Below, piece by piece: positions 7,495-9,810 of a stretch of 9,810 nucleotides of DNA (position 1 is the first letter of the stretch; each line of letters begins with the position of its first letter). The translations under genes and the position numbers were made by a program. Under the pieces are notes generated by a model. The model saw only the letters and a list, made by a program, of their open reading frames with translations, made no database searches and was not told where the DNA came from. The stretch is from an uncultured Butyrivibrio sp. (GTDB lineage Bacteria; Bacillota; Clostridia; Lachnospirales; Lachnospiraceae), in contig NZ_CAMVPU010000091.1 in the NCBI RefSeq assembly GCF_947169445.1, positions 1-9,810 of the forward strand, in the 5' to 3' direction.

Positions 7495-8314
7495 GTATAT
7501 ACCCAAAACACATGCAGATCAGAGATTTGTATACATCAAAGAAGTAGATAAATTTTACAGTTTTGTTGAAGAATTTAATATTGTAGGTGTCCGTTGGTCT
7601 GAACCACGAATGATAAGTTCTTCTTATCTATTACGACTCCTGGAAGAAGGCTCTTCATCAAAGGCTCGTGGTTATGGAATGAATGTATATGGAGATGATG
7701 AACATTCTAATGACATGGCTGAGTTTTATTCACATCTTTTGGATCATGGCGCTATGTGGAAGCTGAAAAATGGAAATGTTATCTGTACTGCAATGCCTTA
7801 TGGAAGGCCTGACGGAATAAGAGAGAATTTCTATAGAATGATCAATAAATTTAACTATCCAGAAACGATCAAGTTACAATTTTTAGATGATCGATATCGT
7901 TATCGTCCTAATGGAGATTGCATGATTATGATTTATTCAGATGTATCTCAGGAAGATTTTGATCCCAGTATTTCGGACGCTGAGATTTATAAAAAGGCAA
8001 TGCAGCATTCTGCTTCAGCTTTAAGGCATACGCAGACGACGAAAAATACATTTATTAGAGACAGATATGTTAGTGAATATGCAAAGCGTAGAGCAAAGGG
8101 ATACTGTCAGCTGTGTGGAGAGCCAGCTCCGTTTTTTGATTATAATGGAAGACCATTTCTTGAAACACATCATGTTATTTGGCTTGCTGATGGAGGAGAA
8201 GACTCTATAAATAATACCGTTGCTTTATGCCCTAATTGTCATAGAAAAATGCATATACTAAATTTGGATGAGGATGTCCAGACCTTGCTACAAGTTATAG
8301 ATTCTATGAGATAA
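7484..8314 (+). CDS. HNH endonuclease with uncharacterised N-terminal domain
   Basis: This is a 276-residue protein. The C-terminal HNH/zinc-finger nuclease (about 195-265) shows CQLCGEPAPF (C208, C211), LETHHVIWLADGGEDS (H229, H230), N243/N244, and CPNCHRKMH (C249, C252, H253, H257). This is the classic McrA-like HNH with a structural Zn site. The N-terminal 190 residues hold no motif I can name. They are mixed alpha/beta with many aromatic and charged residues (for example GVRWSEPRMI and RYRYRPNGDCMIMIYSD) and could read DNA or sense modified bases (inference). The ATG at 7484 is preceded by GGAG (7473-7476) at 7 bases. It sits last in the hsd operon with no terminator upstream, so it is probably co-expressed and may serve as a Type IV-like or accessory restriction nuclease. 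A homing or stand-alone HNH is an alternative. Confidence 0.85.
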   Translation: MEFEYIPKTHADQRFVYIKEVDKFYSFVEEFNIVGVRWSEPRMISSSYLLRLLEEGSSSKARGYGMNVYGDDEHSNDMAEFYSHLLDHGAMWKLKNGNVICTAMPYGRPDGIRENFYRMINKFNYPETIKLQFLDDRYRYRPNGDCMIMIYSDVSQEDFDPSISDAEIYKKAMQHSASALRHTQTTKNTFIRDRYVSEYAKRRAKGYCQLCGEPAPFFDYNGRPFLETHHVIWLADGGEDSINNTVALCPNCHRKMHILNLDEDVQTLLQVIDSMR

Positions 8315-8554
8315 AAAGAAAACAATTATGTGATCTTTGTTTAACGCTTGATAGATATTATGGATCATTACTAGAAAACAGAGCTTTGACTAGGGATGAT
8401 CCAAAGAGAATTCAAATTAGGGTTCTATAGGGCTGCAAGAATAATGGATCAACTGTGTGAGTTAGGGGTGGTTGGTGATGAAGAAGGAACAAAACCAAGA
8501 AAAGTATTGATGACAACAAATCAGTTTTGCAATGCTATTGAAGAAATAATATAA
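8315..8554 (+). pseudogene. Remnant resembling an FtsK gamma-type winged helix, frameshifted
   Basis: A frame from ATG 8396 to TAA 8552-8554 gives 52 residues: MIQREFKLGFYRAARIMDQL, then CELGVVGDEEGTKPRKVLM and a short tail. The FKLGFYRAAR...LGVVG...TKPRKVL pattern is that of the FtsK gamma winged helix, which binds DNA. A TGA at 8387-8389 blocks upstream extension in this frame. In the neighbouring frame, 8311-8395 reads LDRYYGSLLENRALTR, which would join naturally to MIQREF by a frame shift near 8391-8398. No good ribosome-binding site precedes ATG 8396. I call it the 3' end of a decayed gene, although a stand-alone mini-protein cannot be excluded. The intact gene may have followed the HNH gene or arrived as cargo. 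Confidence 0.55.
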
Positions 8555-8574
8555 GAGGATTCCGTTGACTAATA

Positions 8575-8641
8575 CCTCCTTAAGAGTGACGTATAGTATG
8601 CCCGCTACGTGGGACAAAAACTATATGTTCAGATAAGGAGG
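8575..8641 (+). promoter_or_regulatory. Nested inverted repeat / structured leader covering a Shine-Dalgarno
   Basis: Three concentric complementary segments are seen: CCTCCTTA (8575-8582) with TAAGGAGG (8634-8641), TATAGT (8592-8597) with ACTATA (8620-8625), and CCCGC (8601-8605) with GTGGG (8609-8613, one G-U). The gaps between outer and middle stems are 9 and 8 bases. The distal arm contains the Shine-Dalgarno AAGGAGG of the gene at 8649. If transcribed, the leader could hide that site. As DNA it is an imperfect ~22-bp dyad that could be an operator or recombinase site. A TTGACT at 8565-8570 is a possible -35, but the TATAGT -10 candidate is 21 bp away, too far for a normal sigma-A promoter. 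Confidence 0.5.
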
Positions 8642-8648
8642 GATCACA

Positions 8649-9140
8649 ATGACAGAAGCAATGGCGCGCCAGATAACGCAGCTAAGAATGAAAGGTCTTG
8701 GCTACAAATCAATAGGTATTGTAGTATGAACTTCTCGTGAGAATGTCAGGTACTATTGTAAGACACATGGCCTTGCAGGAGATGTTGAGCAAGTAAAGGC
8801 AACCTTCAAAGATGAGAACGTCCCTAGCAGATGCAAATTCTGTAGTAAAAGGATCGAGAGAAATCCTAAATCCGGGAAGAAGCTCTTTTGCTCGGATGAG
8901 TGCAGAAGAGCATGGTGGAAGCAACACCCGGAGAAAAGTAAGCATTCCCAAGAGGCAACGTACACTTTTGAGTGCGCCTACTGCAAGAGATATTTTTCAG
9001 CGTATGGGAATAAGTTCAGGAAATACTGCAGTCATGATTGCTATGTCATGGACCGTTTTTGGAAGAATGGCAATTTGAATCATGTGGTGCCCAAGTCGAA
9101 GATCAGGGCAGGAATTAAGGATATTGTTTTGGAATCGTAA
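8649..9140 (+). pseudogene. HTH / double zinc-knuckle protein gene interrupted by an in-frame TGA
   Basis: The frame from ATG 8649 to TAA 9138-9140 would encode about 162 residues but has one TGA at codon 27 (8727-8729). Before it lies MTEAMARQITQLRMKGLGYK, then SIGIVV, the start of a helix-turn-helix that resumes as TSRENVRYYCKTHGL. Two Cys knuckles follow: CKFCSKRIE with FCSDECRRAWW, and CAYCKRYFSAYG with YCSHDCYVMDRFW. This layout matches small HTH/zinc proteins of Clostridia that, as I recall, sit beside site-specific recombinases; some databases label them sigma-70-like. A single GGA-to-TGA change would explain the stop. AAGGAGG (8635-8641) precedes the start by 7 bases. No in-frame ATG allows restart soon after the stop. 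No recombinase gene follows, so this is probably an orphaned remnant of a mobile cassette. Confidence 0.75.
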
Positions 9141-9181
9141 ACTAAAATGGTTTACAAATTAAATATGCATGCTGAGATTAG

Positions 9182-9212
9182 TGGTTGTTGCATTTTTTGC
9201 AACAACCATTTT
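9182..9212 (+). terminator. Rho-independent terminator
   Basis: A perfect 11-bp stem, TGGTTGTTGCA (9182-9192) and TGCAACAACCA (9198-9208), has a TTTTT loop and is followed by TTTTG. It lies 41 bases after the zinc-knuckle pseudogene and before the DUF4869 promoter. The T tract is short, and the opposite strand has no T run, so it acts for + transcription. A weaker 6-bp stem GTAAAC/GTTTAC (9137-9142, 9150-9155) overlaps the pseudogene stop. Confidence 0.65.
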
Positions 9213-9235
9213 GTACATTTGTAAAAATGATATAG

Positions 9236-9265
9236 TTCCGATGATAGGCGAAATGATGCTATAAT
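9236..9265 (+). promoter_or_regulatory. Extended -10 promoter for the DUF4869 gene
   Basis: A perfect TATAAT (9260-9265) is preceded by TGC (9257-9259), giving a TGnTATAAT extended -10. The -35 is poor: TTCCGA at 9236-9241 with an 18-bp spacer matches three of six positions, which an extended -10 tolerates. Transcription should start near 9272, leaving a leader of about 44 bases. It lies just after the terminator, so it opens a new unit. Confidence 0.55.
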
Positions 9266-9315
9266 ATCATAAGATATACGGAAATAATGAGACTTCATTT
9301 ATTAGGTGAACAAAA

Positions 9316-9753
9316 ATGCTAAGAATATTTTTTGGTGAAAAAGAAGATGTAATGCATGGACCATCATGGTTCAGATTCAATTATGATGAAGAATGGCTGG
9401 CAGATCCTTTTGTGGAAGAGATGATGACTGATATAGATAAGTCACATTATAAGGGAGGACAGCTGATAGAAAGTGATGTTTTAGGACCAATTCCACCAGA
9501 GAAACTATCCGGTGGATTGCAAACTCTGATTTGCATTTATAAAAGACCTGATCTTGTTTTTAATGCCACAAGCTGTGGCGAAAACTGTGCAAAATGGCTT
9601 GCAGAGATTGGCAGAAGAGAGGATATCACCATTAATCTTAGGTATTATATGCCCTTTGATGATTGCAACGATATAGAGATTGAAATTATTAATGATAATA
9701 TCAAAGTAACAAATGCCAAGGATTATATGCATGAAGCATTAAAATATGTTTGA
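9316..9753 (+). CDS. DUF4869 family protein
   Basis: This is a 145-residue protein starting MLRIFFGEKEDVMHGPSWF. Recognisable blocks are WLADPFVEEMMTDIDKS, VLGPIPPEKLSGGLQTLI, NATSCGENCAKWLAEIGR and ITINLRYYMPF. I recognise this pattern as DUF4869, a short family common in Firmicutes of unknown function. It has no signal peptide, membrane segment or catalytic motif that I can name. AGGTGA (9304-9309) stands 6 bases before the ATG, and an extended -10 promoter lies upstream. It is probably translated with a following gene that begins at 9775. The family is, as I recall, often next to ATPase-like genes, so it may work as a partner of one (weak inference). It is intact and unrelated to the RM operon. 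Confidence 0.85.
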   Translation: MLRIFFGEKEDVMHGPSWFRFNYDEEWLADPFVEEMMTDIDKSHYKGGQLIESDVLGPIPPEKLSGGLQTLICIYKRPDLVFNATSCGENCAKWLAEIGRREDITINLRYYMPFDDCNDIEIEIINDNIKVTNAKDYMHEALKYV

Positions 9754-9774
9754 TGACTAGGAAGTATTTTATAT

Positions 9775-9810
9775 ATGAAGAATAAACATCATGTAGTTGT
9801 TGAATCAAAA
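9775..9810 (+). CDS. Start of a probable next gene, truncated by window end
   Basis: ATG at 9775 opens 12 codons, MKNKHHVVVESK, to the window edge. AGGAAG (9759-9764) lies 10 bases upstream, and the start is 21 bp after DUF4869, as in an operon. The beginning resembles proteins I recall beside DUF4869 that continue into a Walker A (GDSxTGKT) ATP-binding motif. That part is outside the window, so the identity is a guess. Confidence 0.4.
   Translation, partial: MKNKHHVVVESK

Noticed and set aside
8565..8597. Promoter TTGACT / TATAGT before the zinc-knuckle gene
   Set aside because: The 21-bp spacer is too long for a standard sigma-A promoter, so it is mentioned only within the dyad entry.
8727..8729. 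Selenocysteine or programmed readthrough at the in-frame TGA
   Set aside because: The position falls in an HTH turn with no redox context, and a one-base change from GGA is simpler; no SECIS-like hairpin was seen directly after it.
8812..9078. Plus-strand open frame of 88 codons rich in Arg/Ser
   Set aside because: It is out of frame with the zinc-knuckle reading, which shows ordered Cys pairs; this frame shows no motif.

Overview
The window is an AT-rich segment with low-GC Firmicute character. Purine-rich Shine-Dalgarno sites (AGGAG, GAAGGAGG), the protein families present and the codon use all suggest a gut or rumen Lachnospiraceae-type Clostridia. This placement comes from family resemblance and no search was run. 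Every supported gene is on the + strand.

Positions 1-8314 hold a Type I restriction-modification locus with nuclease accessories. It opens inside hsdM (C-terminal part only). A full-length hsdS (S1), a 58-residue two-CPxCG zinc-ribbon microprotein, a second full-length hsdS (S2) with different target recognition domains, and a 1049-residue hsdR follow. After hsdR come a GIY-YIG nuclease-like protein with a DUF4357-like C-terminal domain, a doubtful short reading frame, and an HNH endonuclease with an unrecognised N-terminal half. The gaps at hsdM-S1, S2-hsdR and hsdR-GIY-YIG are 17-19 bp, and I see no terminator between 1 and 8314, so one long operon is likely. The expected logic is that HsdM with S1 or S2 methylates a bipartite target, and that HsdR joins the complex to translocate and cut unmodified DNA. 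The two downstream nucleases may add extra restriction activity.

A 27-bp exact repeat spanning the hsdM stop codon and the hsdS leader precedes both hsdS genes, so S2 probably arose by duplication of the hsdM/hsdS junction. Two further exact repeats lie in the same reading phase in the conserved regions of S1 and S2. They are possible recombination seams for swapping recognition domains.

Positions 8315-9140 are a decayed zone. It holds a frameshifted remnant resembling an FtsK gamma-type winged helix, then a structured dyad (8575-8641) whose distal arm covers a Shine-Dalgarno, then an HTH/double zinc-knuckle gene broken by one in-frame TGA. A strong stem-loop terminator (9182-9212) closes this zone.

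Positions 9220-9810 begin a separate unit: an extended -10 promoter, a DUF4869-family protein, and the first 12 codons of another probable gene running off the window.

Nothing here is proven to be a wholly new system. The most unusual points are the paired S subunits with a zinc-ribbon protein between them, the appended nucleases, and the nested dyad at 8575-8641.
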